Assembly: GCF_018406605.1 (NCBI RefSeq)
Contig: NZ_AP024545.1
Coordinates: 434,001 to 498,000 of the forward strand
DNA: 64,000 nucleotides
Source of the DNA: Noviluteimonas caseinilytica
Lineage (GTDB): Bacteria > Pseudomonadota > Gammaproteobacteria > Xanthomonadales > Xanthomonadaceae
Direction of reading: 5' to 3'
Within the stretch, counting starts at the first letter, position 1, and each line of letters opens with the position of its first letter. A program made the position numbers and the translations under genes. This document shows positions 53,634 to 62,086 of the stretch, in pieces. The notes beneath the pieces were generated by a model, which did not search any database, was not told the DNA's origin, and saw only the letters and a program-made list of their open reading frames with translations.

Positions 53634-54618
53634 TGCGGGCGATGCGGCCTTTGTCGCCGCTCATCCAGCCGACCTTGCCGGCGATATCGACCGCGTCGTA
53701 ACCGGTGTCGCTGACGGCGGTCCATTGCTTGCCGCGGAGCGCGTCGACGCCCGTCGGCCCGACGGCGAGGCACAGCGCCTCGCCGAAACACGCGGCGCCG
53801 GAGCGATAACCCCGCGGATCCGGAAGCGGATCGGTGCTCCACCCGTGCAGGGTGTCGAACGTGGCCAACGCCGCGCTGCCTTGCGCATCGTGTTCGAAAT
53901 CGCCGCCCACCAGCAGCAGCCCGTCGCCGCGCGGCGCCACGGAAAAGATGCCGCCGCCTGGCACGCGGTGCGGCATGTCGACGAACGCAACGATGCCGCT
54001 TCCCAGGTCGTGCAATCGCGACGCACCCCCGCCGGAGACGGCCACCGCACCGTGCCTGGTATGTGCGATGCACGTGCCGCTCGCGGCGAATGCGGCTTCA
54101 TCCTTCCACATGCCCGAGCCAAGCTTCTTGTCGAACGTCCACGTGCGGCCGCCATCGAGCGTCGTGCGCACCTGGAAGGCGCCGTCCACCGGGTCGCCCC
54201 ACATCCAGCCCTGCTTGCCATCGAACGCCATGCAATCGAAGAACGCGCGCTCGTCGTCATTCTTCAGCGCCAGCGTCCAGTGCTTGCCACCATCTTCGGT
54301 GCGATACACGCGCGAGGCCGCACCCGGACCGATCGACAACACGACCGCCGTCTTCGCATCGAAGGCTTCGATGTCGCGGAAGTCGAGGTCCTTCGCGTCG
54401 GGTACGGAAACCTTCGTCCAGTGCTTGCCGCCATCGAGCGTGCGCAGCACCGTGCCTTCGCGACCGCTGGCCCACGCGATGTTCGCGTCGACCGCGGAGA
54501 TGCCGCGCAGGCGCACGGTGACCCCGCTGTCCTGCGCTTCGACACGCACCGGCGGGTTCGACGCCGACGCCGCGGCCATCACCAACGACAGCGCGAGTCC
54601 AACCGTTGCGCGCCTCAC
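53560..54618 (-). CDS. Ycf48/BNR-repeat-like exported protein
   Basis: About 352 aa, with a short Sec signal (VGLALSLVMAAASAS). It is built of Trp/Gly-rich beta-propeller blades: several SGREGTVLRTLDGGKHW-type units, then YRTEDGGKHW and TTLDGGRTW, resembling photosystem II assembly factor Ycf48 and sialidase-like BNR repeats. It is a scaffold or assembly-factor-like protein rather than a recognisable enzyme. The GTG start at 54618 overlaps the DAHP synthase stop (GTGA), so translation is coupled. The 3' end overlaps the amidase gene by 74 bp. Confidence 0.75.
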   Translation of the reverse strand: MRRATVGLALSLVMAAASASNPPVRVEAQDSGVTVRLRGISAVDANIAWASGREGTVLRTLDGGKHWTKVSVPDAKDLDFRDIEAFDAKTAVVLSIGPGAASRVYRTEDGGKHWTLALKNDDERAFFDCMAFDGKQGWMWGDPVDGAFQVRTTLDGGRTWTFDKKLGSGMWKDEAAFAASGTCIAHTRHGAVAVSGGGASRLHDLGSGIVAFVDMPHRVPGGGIFSVAPRGDGLLLVGGDFEHDAQGSAALATFDTLHGWSTDPLPDPRGYRSGAACFGEALCLAVGPTGVDALRGKQWTAVSDTGYDAVDIAGKVGWMSGDKGRIARITLSLLPPQASSSKSPQASPPSKP

Positions 54619-56009
54619 GCCTGCACCGGCGCCATCAACTGCACCTGCTTGCGCACGATCAGCATCGCGATCTCCAGGGCTTGTTCGTAGTTGAGGCGCG
54701 GATCGACCGTGGAGCGATACGCGCGCTCGAGATCCGTTTCGGTGAGTTCGCGGGCGCCGCCGAGGCATTCGGTGACGTCTTCACCGGTGAGCTCCAGGTG
54801 CACGCCGCCGAGGCGCGTGCCCGCGGCGGCGTGCAGTTCGAACGACTGCTCCACTTCGCTGCGGATGTTGGAGAAGCGACGCGTCTTGAAGCCGTTCGCG
54901 GTGCTCTCGGTGTTGCCATGCATCGGGTCGCACACCCACAGCACGCGGCGGCCTTCGCGACGCACGGCATCGAGCAGCGGCGAGAGTTTGGATCCGATGT
55001 GCGCCGCGCCCATGCGATGGATGAAGGTGAGGCGGCCGGGTTCGTCTTCGGGATTCAGCACGTCGATCATGCGCAGCAACTGGTCCGGCGCCACCGACGG
55101 GCCCACCTTCACCGCGATCGGATTGCGGATGCCGCGGAAGTATTCGACGTGCGCGCCGTCGAGCGCGGCCGTGCGCATGCCGATCCACGGGAAGTGCGTG
55201 CTGAGGTTGAACCAGCCCCACTGGCGCGGCACCTGGCGCGTCTGCGCTTCCTCGTACGGCAGCAGCAGCGCTTCGTGCGAGGTGTAGAAGTCCACGCGGT
55301 TGAGGTTGTGCACCTGGCTGCCGGACAGCGTTTCCATGAAGCGCACAGCGTCGCCGATGCTCGCGACCATGTGGTGGTATTCGTCGGCGAGCGGTGAATG
55401 GCCGACCCAGCCGAGGTCCCAGTATTCGGGATGGTGCAGGTCGGCGAAGCCGCCATCGATCAGCGCGCGCACGAAGTTCATCGTCATCGCCGAACGCGCG
55501 TGCGCCTTGATCATGCGGCGCGGATCCGGCACGCGCTCGGCGGCGGTGAAGCCCGGGGCGTTGACGATGTCGCCGCGATAACTCGGCAACGTCACGCCGT
55601 TGCGCGTTTCGTCATCGGTGGAACGCGGCTTCGCGTACTGGCCCGCGAACCGACCGACGCGCACCACCGGCAGGCGCAGGCCGTGCACGAGCACGAGGCT
55701 CATCTGCAGCAGCACCTTGAGGCGATTCGAAATCAGGTTGGAGTTGCACTCGGCGAAGCTTTCCGCGCAGTCGCCGCCCTGCAGCAGGAAGCGCTTGCCT
55801 TCCTGCGCATCGGCCAGGTGTTGCTTGAGCGCGATGATTTCCCACGACGTCACCAGCGGCGGCAGGCCGCGCAGTTCCTCGAGGGTGTCCTGCAACGCGG
55901 CGGCGTCCGGATACACGGGCATCTGCAGCGCGGGGCGCGCGCGCCAGCTGTCGGGCGCCCAGCCTTCGGGCAGGGACACGGGATGCAGGGTGCGGTCGGA
56001 CTGGGGCAT
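54615..56009 (-). CDS. class II 3-deoxy-7-phosphoheptulonate synthase (DAHP synthase)
   Basis: A roughly 464-aa DAHP synthase of the class II (plant/AroA-II) type, condensing phosphoenolpyruvate with erythrose 4-phosphate at the entry of the shikimate pathway. Diagnostic parts are QGGDCAESFAE near the N-terminal third, VGRFAGQYAKPRS, and the metal-site segments VCDPMHGNTE and GGVHLELTGEDVTEC. The start is uncertain: ATG at 56009 (MPQSDRTL) fits, while a GTG at 56039 would add ten residues. Its stop overlaps the next gene. Class II enzymes are common in this order. Confidence 0.94.
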   Translation of the reverse strand: MPQSDRTLHPVSLPEGWAPDSWRARPALQMPVYPDAAALQDTLEELRGLPPLVTSWEIIALKQHLADAQEGKRFLLQGGDCAESFAECNSNLISNRLKVLLQMSLVLVHGLRLPVVRVGRFAGQYAKPRSTDDETRNGVTLPSYRGDIVNAPGFTAAERVPDPRRMIKAHARSAMTMNFVRALIDGGFADLHHPEYWDLGWVGHSPLADEYHHMVASIGDAVRFMETLSGSQVHNLNRVDFYTSHEALLLPYEEAQTRQVPRQWGWFNLSTHFPWIGMRTAALDGAHVEYFRGIRNPIAVKVGPSVAPDQLLRMIDVLNPEDEPGRLTFIHRMGAAHIGSKLSPLLDAVRREGRRVLWVCDPMHGNTESTANGFKTRRFSNIRSEVEQSFELHAAAGTRLGGVHLELTGEDVTECLGGARELTETDLERAYRSTVDPRLNYEQALEIAMLIVRKQVQLMAPVQA

Positions 56010-56090
56010 GGCGGCGTTGACGTTGTTGCGGTGCGTCACCGCATCATGGTCCCGTCGCCGGGCGCTCGCAAGCCAAGCGCCGGTGCGACC

Positions 56091-56603
56091 TCAGCGGCGA
56101 CGGAACGCGGCGTGCAACGCCCAGCCCGTGAGCACGAGGAACCAGGCCAGGCTCCACTCCGGCATCGACAGGCCGAGGAAATGCCAGTCGACCTTCGCGC
56201 ATTCGCCCGAGCCGGTGAGCACCATCTTGATCACGTCGGTGAGCGGGTTGGATTCCATCATGAACTCGAGCGGCGGACCGCACGAGGGCACCTGGTCCGG
56301 CGGCAGGTGCGTGAGCCACACGTGGCGGCTCGCGATGCCGATGCCCGCCAGCGCGGGGATGAGGGCCACGATGCCCCACGCGCGACGCCCGCCTGCACTG
56401 CGCGGCGCAAACAACCCGCCGAGCAGGAACACCAGGCCAAGCGCGATGAAGGCAATGCGCTGGAAGATGCACAGCGGACAGGGCTTGAGCCCCCAGGCCG
56501 ACTGCGAATACAGGGCGAATCCGAAGAGCGCGGCGCAGGCGACGAAGCCCAGGAGCCAGCGCTTGCGGAAGGCGGAGACGAGGACGTGCGTGCTGGTATG
56601 CAT
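56091..56603 (-). CDS. dsbB: disulfide bond formation protein B
   Basis: A 170-aa inner-membrane protein that reoxidises DsbA and passes electrons to quinone. Four transmembrane helices are visible, with the periplasmic CPLC pair (Cys42, Cys45) in the first loop and the second pair Cys108 (PSCGP) and Cys135 (GECAK). The start at 56603 (MHTSTHVLVS) is preferred over 56672, whose extra residues come from the terminator region. Confidence 0.93.
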   Translation of the reverse strand: MHTSTHVLVSAFRKRWLLGFVACAALFGFALYSQSAWGLKPCPLCIFQRIAFIALGLVFLLGGLFAPRSAGGRRAWGIVALIPALAGIGIASRHVWLTHLPPDQVPSCGPPLEFMMESNPLTDVIKMVLTGSGECAKVDWHFLGLSMPEWSLAWFLVLTGWALHAAFRRR

Positions 56604-56658
56604 CGCGCAAGCGTGCGGGAAGCGGCGGCGCTTGTGAAGTGCGTCGGGTCCTGGAACG

Positions 56659-56684
56659 AAAAACCCCGGCACGTGGCCGGGGTT
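56659..56684 (-). terminator. Rho-independent terminator at the end of the alpha operon
   Basis: CCCCGGC and GCCGGGG form a 7-bp stem (extended by AA/TT), followed on the minus strand by five T. It lies 26 bp past the rplQ stop. Confidence 0.85.
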
Positions 56685-56709
56685 GTTCGCATCGCTGCAG
56701 CGAAACCGA

Positions 56710-57090
56710 TTACTCGGCGTCGGTGGCAGCCTCGGGGCGGTCGACGAGCTCGACGTACGCCATCGGGGCGTTGTCGCCGGCGCGGAAGCCGCACTTGAGG
56801 ATCCGCAGGTAGCCGCCAGGACGGGAGACGTAACGCGGACCGAGGATGGTGAACAGGTTGCCCACGGCTTCCTTGTCGCGCAGGCGCGAGAAGGCGAGGC
56901 GGCGATTGGCCACGCCGTCGACCTTCGCCAGCGTGATCAGCGGTTCTGCGACGCGGCGCAGTTCCTTGGCCTTCGGGAGCGTGGTGCGGATCAATTCGTG
57001 CTTGAACAGCGAGGCCGCCATGTTGCTGAACATCGCATCGCGATGGGCACTGGTGCGGCTGAACTTGCGTCCGGATTTCTGGTGGCGCAT
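56710..57090 (-). CDS. rplQ: 50S ribosomal protein L17
   Basis: A 126-aa L17 beginning MRHQKSGRKFSRTSAHRDAM, with the conserved LFKHELIRTTLPKAKELRRVAEPLITLAK core. It lies at the peptide exit region of the large subunit. It is the last gene of the alpha operon. The 174-bp spacer to rpoA upstream is unusually long and contains stable hairpins. Confidence 0.97.
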   Translation of the reverse strand: MRHQKSGRKFSRTSAHRDAMFSNMAASLFKHELIRTTLPKAKELRRVAEPLITLAKVDGVANRRLAFSRLRDKEAVGNLFTILGPRYVSRPGGYLRILKCGFRAGDNAPMAYVELVDRPEAATDAE

Positions 57091-57200
57091 GGGTTGGTTT
57101 CCTTTGGGAATCTTGGATCGTTGGAGTTCGCTGTCGCCATCCTGGCGTTGTTGCTTGGACTGCGCTGGTCCGGACCGACCCTCCGTGGGCGGCGGTGCCG

Positions 57201-57257
57201 CGCGGCTTCTGCCGCGTCGGCGTTGTGTTGCATCAACGACGGGCCCCGAAGGGCCCG
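57201..57257 (-). other. paired hairpins in the rpoA-rplQ spacer
   Basis: A CGCGGC/GCCGCG stem with a 4-nt loop (57201-57216) and a 7-bp CGGGCCC stem closed on the minus strand by a TTCG tetraloop (57240-57257). The cUUCGg-like loop is unusually stable. No T run follows, so this is an attenuator or processing element, not a terminator. Confidence 0.45.
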
Positions 57258-57264
57258 GCGGTGT

Positions 57265-58263
57265 TTAACCCATCATCCCGTGCGAAGCGATGCCGGCCGG
57301 CGGCCAGTTCTCGAGCTTCATGCCGAGCGAAAGGCCGCGCTGCGCGAGGACTTCCTTGATCTCGGTGAGGGACTTCTTGCCGAGGTTCGGCGTCTTGAGC
57401 AGTTCCACTTCGGTCTTCTGGATGAGATCGCCGATGTAGTAGATGCTCTCGGCCTTGAGGCAGTTGGCCGAACGCACGGTGAGCTCGAGGTCGTCGATCG
57501 GGCGCAGCAGCACCGGATCCACGCCGCTGGCCTGCGGCTTCGCCGCGCCGCGATCGCGGTGCGTGAAGTCGCCGAACACCGACAGCTGGTCGCTGAGGAT
57601 GTCGGCCGCGGTGCGGACGGCTTCTTCGGCGTCGATCGTGCCGTTGGTTTCGATGTCGAGGACGAGCTTGTCGAGGTCGGTGCGCTGTTCGACGCGCGCC
57701 GCTTCCACCGCATACGCCACGCGGCGCACCGGCGAGAACGAAGCGTCGAGCATCAGGCGACCGATCGCGCGGGTCTCTTCATCCGGACGACGACGGGCGG
57801 CGGCCGGCTGGTAGCCGAACCCACGCTCGATCTTCAGGCGCATGTTGAGCGCCGTGTCCTTGGTGAGGTGAGCGATCACGTGCGCCGTGTTGAGGATCTC
57901 GACGTTGTGGTCGACCTTGATGTCGCCGGCGGTGACGACGCCCGGGCCCTGCTTGGCCAGGCTCAGCGTCGCCGAGTCGCCGGTGTGCATGCGGATCGCG
58001 ACGTCCTTGAGGTTGAGCAACACCTCGAGCACGTCTTCCTGCAGGCCTTCGACCGTCGTGTACTCGTGCAGCACGCCGTCGATCTCGACTTCCGTGATGG
58101 CGAAGCCGGGGATCGAAGACAGCAGCACGCGACGCAGCGCGTTGCCGAGCGTGTGGCCGTAACCGCGCTCCAGCGGTTCGATCACGACTTTCGCGCGGTT
58201 TTCGGCGATGCGCTCGATCTGCGGACCACGGGGGCGCAGGACTTGGTTGGCGGTAACCGTCAT
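57265..58263 (-). CDS. rpoA: RNA polymerase alpha subunit
   Basis: A 332-aa alpha subunit. The N-terminal dimerisation domain includes ENRAKVVIEPLERGYGHTLGNALRRVLLSSIPG, and the C-terminal alpha-CTD with DDLELTVRSANCLKAESIYYIGDLI binds UP elements and activators. It is between rpsD and rplQ as in most proteobacteria. A 61-bp spacer with a 9-bp stem-loop separates it from rpsD. Confidence 0.98.
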   Translation of the reverse strand: MTVTANQVLRPRGPQIERIAENRAKVVIEPLERGYGHTLGNALRRVLLSSIPGFAITEVEIDGVLHEYTTVEGLQEDVLEVLLNLKDVAIRMHTGDSATLSLAKQGPGVVTAGDIKVDHNVEILNTAHVIAHLTKDTALNMRLKIERGFGYQPAAARRRPDEETRAIGRLMLDASFSPVRRVAYAVEAARVEQRTDLDKLVLDIETNGTIDAEEAVRTAADILSDQLSVFGDFTHRDRGAAKPQASGVDPVLLRPIDDLELTVRSANCLKAESIYYIGDLIQKTEVELLKTPNLGKKSLTEIKEVLAQRGLSLGMKLENWPPAGIASHGMMG

Positions 58264-58282
58264 GTTTCGGTGTCTCCAGTGA

Positions 58283-58304
58283 CCATCGCCCCGTCGGGCG
58301 ATGG
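58283..58304 (-). other. 9-bp perfect stem-loop in the rpsD-rpoA spacer
   Basis: CCATCGCCC and GGGCGATGG enclose a tetraloop. No T run follows. It may modulate the relative output of rpsD and rpoA. Confidence 0.45.
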
Positions 58305-58324
58305 TTGTTGCATACGGCAGTCGG

Positions 58325-58954
58325 TTACTTCGAGTAGAGCTCGACGATCAACGCTTCGTTGATGTCGGCCGGCAGCTCGGCGCGATCCGGCACGGCCTTG
58401 AACACGCCGGCGAACTTCTTCGCGTCGACTTCGACCCACGCCGGCGACAGATCCATCTGCTGCGAGACGGTGACCGACTCCTGCACGCGGAGCTGCTTCT
58501 GCGCGCGCTCGGAGAGCGCGATGGCATCGCCCGCCTTGACGGCGTACGACGGCAGGTTGACCGGCTTGCCGTTCACCGTGACGCCGCGATGCGACACCAG
58601 CTGGCGCGCGGCCGGGCGGGTGACGGCGAAGCCCATGCGGTACACGACGTTGTCCAGGCGCGTCTCGAGGAGCTGCAGCAGGTTTTCACCCGTGTTGCCC
58701 TTCTTGGTGGACGCCTTCTTGTAGTAGTTGCGGAACTGGCGCTCGAGCAAGCCGTAGATGCGCTTGACCTTCTGCTTCTCGCGAAGCTGGGTGGCGTAGT
58801 CGGACAGCTTGCCCTTGCGGGCGGTTGCGCCGTGCTGGCCGGGCTTCTGCTCCAGCTTGCACTTCGAATCGAGCGCGCGGGCCGGCGACTTGAGGCCGAG
58901 GTCGGCGCCTTCGCGACGGGCGAGCTTGCAGGTGGGACCGATATAACGAGCCAT
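58325..58954 (-). CDS. rpsD: 30S ribosomal protein S4
   Basis: A 209-aa S4 with the N-terminal ARYIGPTCKLARREGADLGL and an S4 RNA-binding fold in its second half (NLLQLLETRLDNVVYRMGFA). It starts 30S assembly and, in E. coli, autoregulates the alpha operon by binding its leader. Here any such leader would lie before rpsM, where a 350-bp gap exists. Confidence 0.98.
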   Translation of the reverse strand: MARYIGPTCKLARREGADLGLKSPARALDSKCKLEQKPGQHGATARKGKLSDYATQLREKQKVKRIYGLLERQFRNYYKKASTKKGNTGENLLQLLETRLDNVVYRMGFAVTRPAARQLVSHRGVTVNGKPVNLPSYAVKAGDAIALSERAQKQLRVQESVTVSQQMDLSPAWVEVDAKKFAGVFKAVPDRAELPADINEALIVELYSK

Positions 58955-58968
58955 TTTTCTTCAGCTCC

Positions 58969-59364
58969 TCAGACGCGACGCTTTTTCGGCGGACGGCACC
59001 CGTTGTGCGGGATGGGCGTCACGTCGATGATGTTGGTGATCTTGTAACCGACGTTGTTCAACGAACGAACGGCGGATTCGCGACCGGGACCCGGGCCCTT
59101 GATGCGGACTTCGAGCGACTTGACGCCGTAGTCGAGCGCAGCGCGCCCGGCTTTTTCGGCGGCGACCTGCGCAGCGAACGGGGTCGACTTGCGCGAGCCG
59201 CGGAAACCCGCGCCACCCGAAGTTGCCCACGACAGCGCGTTGCCCTGGCGGTCGGTGATCGTGACGATCGTGTTGTTGAAGGAAGCGTGGACGTGGGCGA
59301 CGCCGTCGGTGACGACGCGCTTGATCTTCTTCTTCGTTTTCGCGGCAGCTGCCGGCTTGGCCAT
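58969..59364 (-). CDS. rpsK: 30S ribosomal protein S11
   Basis: A 131-aa S11 with KRVVTDGVAHVHASFNNTIVTITD and the C-terminal DVTPIPHNGCRPPKKRRV. It sits in the 30S platform by the E site. It follows rpsM by 12 bp and precedes rpsD by 14 bp. Confidence 0.98.
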   Translation of the reverse strand: MAKPAAAAKTKKKIKRVVTDGVAHVHASFNNTIVTITDRQGNALSWATSGGAGFRGSRKSTPFAAQVAAEKAGRAALDYGVKSLEVRIKGPGPGRESAVRSLNNVGYKITNIIDVTPIPHNGCRPPKKRRV

Positions 59365-59376
59365 GGTGTGGGTTCC

Positions 59377-59733
59377 TTACTTCTTGATGGCCTTGCGCGG
59401 ACCCTTGCGGGTGCGTGCATTGGTCCGGGTGCGCTGGCCGCGCAGCGGAAGACCGCGGCGGTGACGCAGGCCGCGGTAGCAGGCCAGGTCCATGAGGCGC
59501 TTGATGGCCATGCCGATTTCGCGACGGAGGTCGCCCTCGACCACGTACTTGCCGACTTCGGCGCGCAGGCGCTCGACGTCAGGCTCGGACAGGTCGCGGA
59601 TCTTGGTGTTGGACTGGACGCCAGCAGCGTCGCAGACCTTCTTCGAACGAGTACGGCCGATGCCGTAGATGCTTTGCAACCCGACCCAGACATGCTTCTG
59701 GGCAGGCAGGTTGACGCCCGCAATACGCGCCAT
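59377..59733 (-). CDS. rpsM: 30S ribosomal protein S13
   Basis: A 118-aa S13 beginning MARIAGVNLPAQKHVWVGLQ and ending in the basic LRGQRTRTNARTRKGPRKAIKK tail that contacts P-site tRNA. The start at 59733 gives the family N-terminus; the longer frame to 59817 is not coding. It is the first gene of the alpha operon, after a 350-bp gap from secY. Confidence 0.98.
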   Translation of the reverse strand: MARIAGVNLPAQKHVWVGLQSIYGIGRTRSKKVCDAAGVQSNTKIRDLSEPDVERLRAEVGKYVVEGDLRREIGMAIKRLMDLACYRGLRHRRGLPLRGQRTRTNARTRKGPRKAIKK

Positions 59734-60083
59734 GACGCGATCTCCAAACTTGGTGGCTGGCCGGAAGGTGTCGATCCGGCGAAGGGAACACGAAATTTTA
59801 GCTGGGTCTCGTGGCATAGGGAAGCCCCGGACCCCGAAAGGCGCCCGTTGGCTCCGGCATGGGGAGTGTGCCCATGCTCCGGCGACGGAATCCGGACTGC
59901 CAGGAAAGCGCGGCGAACCCCGCCCTGCCCCGGCCCCGCGCGCTCCTCAGGCGCACGGACTGGTCCGGACCCACCCGCGCACGAGACCGCCGCGCGAGTC
60001 GCCCTGTTCGGTCCCGGGCGAAACCCGGGACCGGGTGCGAGGGCGGCTGTCCGTTCCCGGACGGGCCGACCCCGCGGTCATCC
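59734..60083 (-). other. 350-bp structured secY-rpsM spacer, no gene found
   Basis: No open frame looks like rpmJ (L36), which sits here in many bacteria. Hairpins are visible: GCATGGG/CCCATGC (59857-59877), a 10-bp CGGTCCCGGG/CCCGGGACCG stem with a 5-nt loop (60009-60033), and GTCCG/CGGAC (60049-60062). GGTCCGGACC (59962-59971) is a palindrome. It may be the regulatory leader of the alpha operon; a promoter could not be placed. Confidence 0.5.
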
Positions 60084-61436
60084 TCAACGGCCGGTCAGAC
60101 CGGCCCGCGAACCCTTCAGGTTCGCCTTCTTCAACAAGCTCTCGTACTGGTGGGACGTGAGGTGCGCCTGGATCTGCGCCATGAAGTCCATCACCACCAC
60201 CACCACGATCAGCAGCGACGTGCCGCCGAAATAGAACGATGCCCCGATCTTCGTGCGCATGATCTCCGGCAACAGGCAGACCAGGACCAGGTAGATCGCG
60301 CCGGCGCCCGTCAGGCGGGTCAGCACGCCGTCGATGTAGTCCGCCGTCGCCTTGCCGGGACGGATGCCCGGGATCAGCGCGCCCGACTTCTTCAGGTTGT
60401 CGGCCGTTTCCTGCGAGTTGAACACCAGCGCCGTGTAGAAGAACGCGAAGCCGATGATCAGCGTGGCGAACAGGATCATGTGCAGCGGCTCGCCCGGCGA
60501 CAGCGCCTGCGCGATGCGCTGGAGCCACGTGGCCTGGCCCGACTGGCCGAACCACTGCGAGGCGGTGGCCGGGAACATGATCAGGCTGGACGCGAAGATC
60601 GGCGGGATCACGCCCGACATGTTGAGCTTCAGCGGCAGGAACGAAGTCTGGTTCATGTACGCGTTGCGACCGCCCTGGCGGCGCGCGTAATTGACCGTGA
60701 CCCGTCGCTGCCCACGCTCGACGAACACCACGAAGAACGTGAAGGACAGCACCACCAGCACGATCAGCGCCACCTGGGGCACGCTCATGTCGCCGTTGCG
60801 CGCCTGTTCCAGCGTGTTGAGCACGGCGCCCGGCAAGCCGGCCACGATGCCCGCGAAGATGATCAGCGACACGCCGTTGCCGATGCCGCGCTCGGTGACC
60901 TGCTCGCCCAGCCACATCAGGAACATCGTGCCTGCCGTGAGCGCGACGACCGCGGTCATGACGAAGCCCGGGCCCGGCGCGTACACGACGGGCGAACCGT
61001 CGGGCGAACTCATGTGCTGCAGGCCCAGCGCGATGCCGGCGGCCTGGAAGACCGCCAGTCCCACCGCGCCCATGCGCGAGTACTGGGTGATCTTGCGGCG
61101 GCCGGACTCGCCTTCCTTCGACATCGCCTTCCAGCTCGGCAGGATCTGCGTCATGAGCTGGACGACGATCGATGCCGAGATGTACGGCACGACGTTGAGC
61201 GCGAACAGGCTGAAGCGCTGCAGCGCGCCACCGGAGAACATGTTGAACATGTCCACGATGGTGCCCTTCTGCGACTCCATCAGCTGGAGCATCGCCTGCG
61301 GGTTCACACCCGGCACCGGGATGTAGCAACCGATGCGGTAGACGATCAGGGCGCCGACGACGAAAAGCAGTCGCTGGCGGAGCTCGGTGAATTTACCGAG
61401 CCCGCTTCCCACGTTGGCCGCTGCGCCTCGCGCCAT
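60084..61436 (-). CDS. secY: preprotein translocase subunit SecY
   Basis: A 450-aa ten-helix membrane protein, the channel of the Sec translocon. It begins with an Ala/Gly segment and the first amphipathic helix (KFTELRQRLLFVVGALIVYRIGCYIPVPG); plug and lateral-gate helices follow, and the C-terminal tail is short and basic. Located after rplO (7 bp) at the end of the spc operon, as in E. coli. Confidence 0.98.
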   Translation of the reverse strand: MARGAAANVGSGLGKFTELRQRLLFVVGALIVYRIGCYIPVPGVNPQAMLQLMESQKGTIVDMFNMFSGGALQRFSLFALNVVPYISASIVVQLMTQILPSWKAMSKEGESGRRKITQYSRMGAVGLAVFQAAGIALGLQHMSSPDGSPVVYAPGPGFVMTAVVALTAGTMFLMWLGEQVTERGIGNGVSLIIFAGIVAGLPGAVLNTLEQARNGDMSVPQVALIVLVVLSFTFFVVFVERGQRRVTVNYARRQGGRNAYMNQTSFLPLKLNMSGVIPPIFASSLIMFPATASQWFGQSGQATWLQRIAQALSPGEPLHMILFATLIIGFAFFYTALVFNSQETADNLKKSGALIPGIRPGKATADYIDGVLTRLTGAGAIYLVLVCLLPEIMRTKIGASFYFGGTSLLIVVVVVMDFMAQIQAHLTSHQYESLLKKANLKGSRAGLTGR

Positions 61437-61443
61437 GCGTCAG

Positions 61444-61881
61444 TTACTCCCCGACCTTGCCGCCGGCCGCTTCGATCGCGGCCTTGGCGCCGGCCGTGGC
61501 GAGCACGCCCTGCAGGACGAACTTCTTGGTGACTTCGCCCTTCTTCACGATCTTGACCTGCTTGGCCGCGTTCGGGATGAGCTTGGCGGCGCGCAGCGCG
61601 GCGATGTCGATCGTGCCGGCGTCCAGCTTGTCCAGCTGGTACAGCAGCACTTCGGCCGTGTCCTTGAGCAGCTTCGAACGGAAGCCGATCTTCGGCAGGC
61701 GACGCTGCATGGGCATCTGGCCGCCTTCGAAGCCGGCCTTGATCTTGCCCTTGCCGCTACGTGCGAAGGAGCCCTTGTGGCCGCGACCCGCGGTCTTGCC
61801 GAGGCCCGAACCGATGCCGCGACCGACGCGGGTGCGTTCCTGGCGGGCGCCGTCTGCGGGCTTGAGGGTATTCATACGCAT
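61444..61881 (-). CDS. rplO: 50S ribosomal protein L15
   Basis: A 145-aa L15 with the glycine/arginine-rich N-terminus (RVGRGIGSGLGKTAGRGHKG) and GGQMPMQRRLPKIGF core. It assembles late into the large subunit. The start MRMNTLKPADG at 61881 matches relatives; 61875 is the alternative. Confidence 0.97.
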   Translation of the reverse strand: MRMNTLKPADGARQERTRVGRGIGSGLGKTAGRGHKGSFARSGKGKIKAGFEGGQMPMQRRLPKIGFRSKLLKDTAEVLLYQLDKLDAGTIDIAALRAAKLIPNAAKQVKIVKKGEVTKKFVLQGVLATAGAKAAIEAAGGKVGE

Positions 61882-61885
61882 TGGA

Positions 61886-62086
61886 TCAGTCCTCCACGCG
61901 GACGAGGTAGTGCAGCTGCGTGATCAGGCCACGCACCTGCGGGCTGTCCTTCAGCTCGCGCACGCTGTTGAGCTTGTTGAGGCCGAGCGCCTTGACCGAC
62001 AGGCGATGACGCGCCTGGCAGCCACGCAGGCCCTTGACGAGGCGCACCTTGACGGTGCCGCCGGTGTTCGCCGGGGTCTTAGCCAT
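61886..62086 (-). CDS. rpmD: 50S ribosomal protein L30
   Basis: A 66-aa L30 with KVRLVKGLRGCQARHRLSVK and LGLNKLNSVRELKDSPQVRG, full length for the short bacterial form. It overlaps rpsE by 8 bp, so the genes are coupled. Confidence 0.96.
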   Translation of the reverse strand: MAKTPANTGGTVKVRLVKGLRGCQARHRLSVKALGLNKLNSVRELKDSPQVRGLITQLHYLVRVED

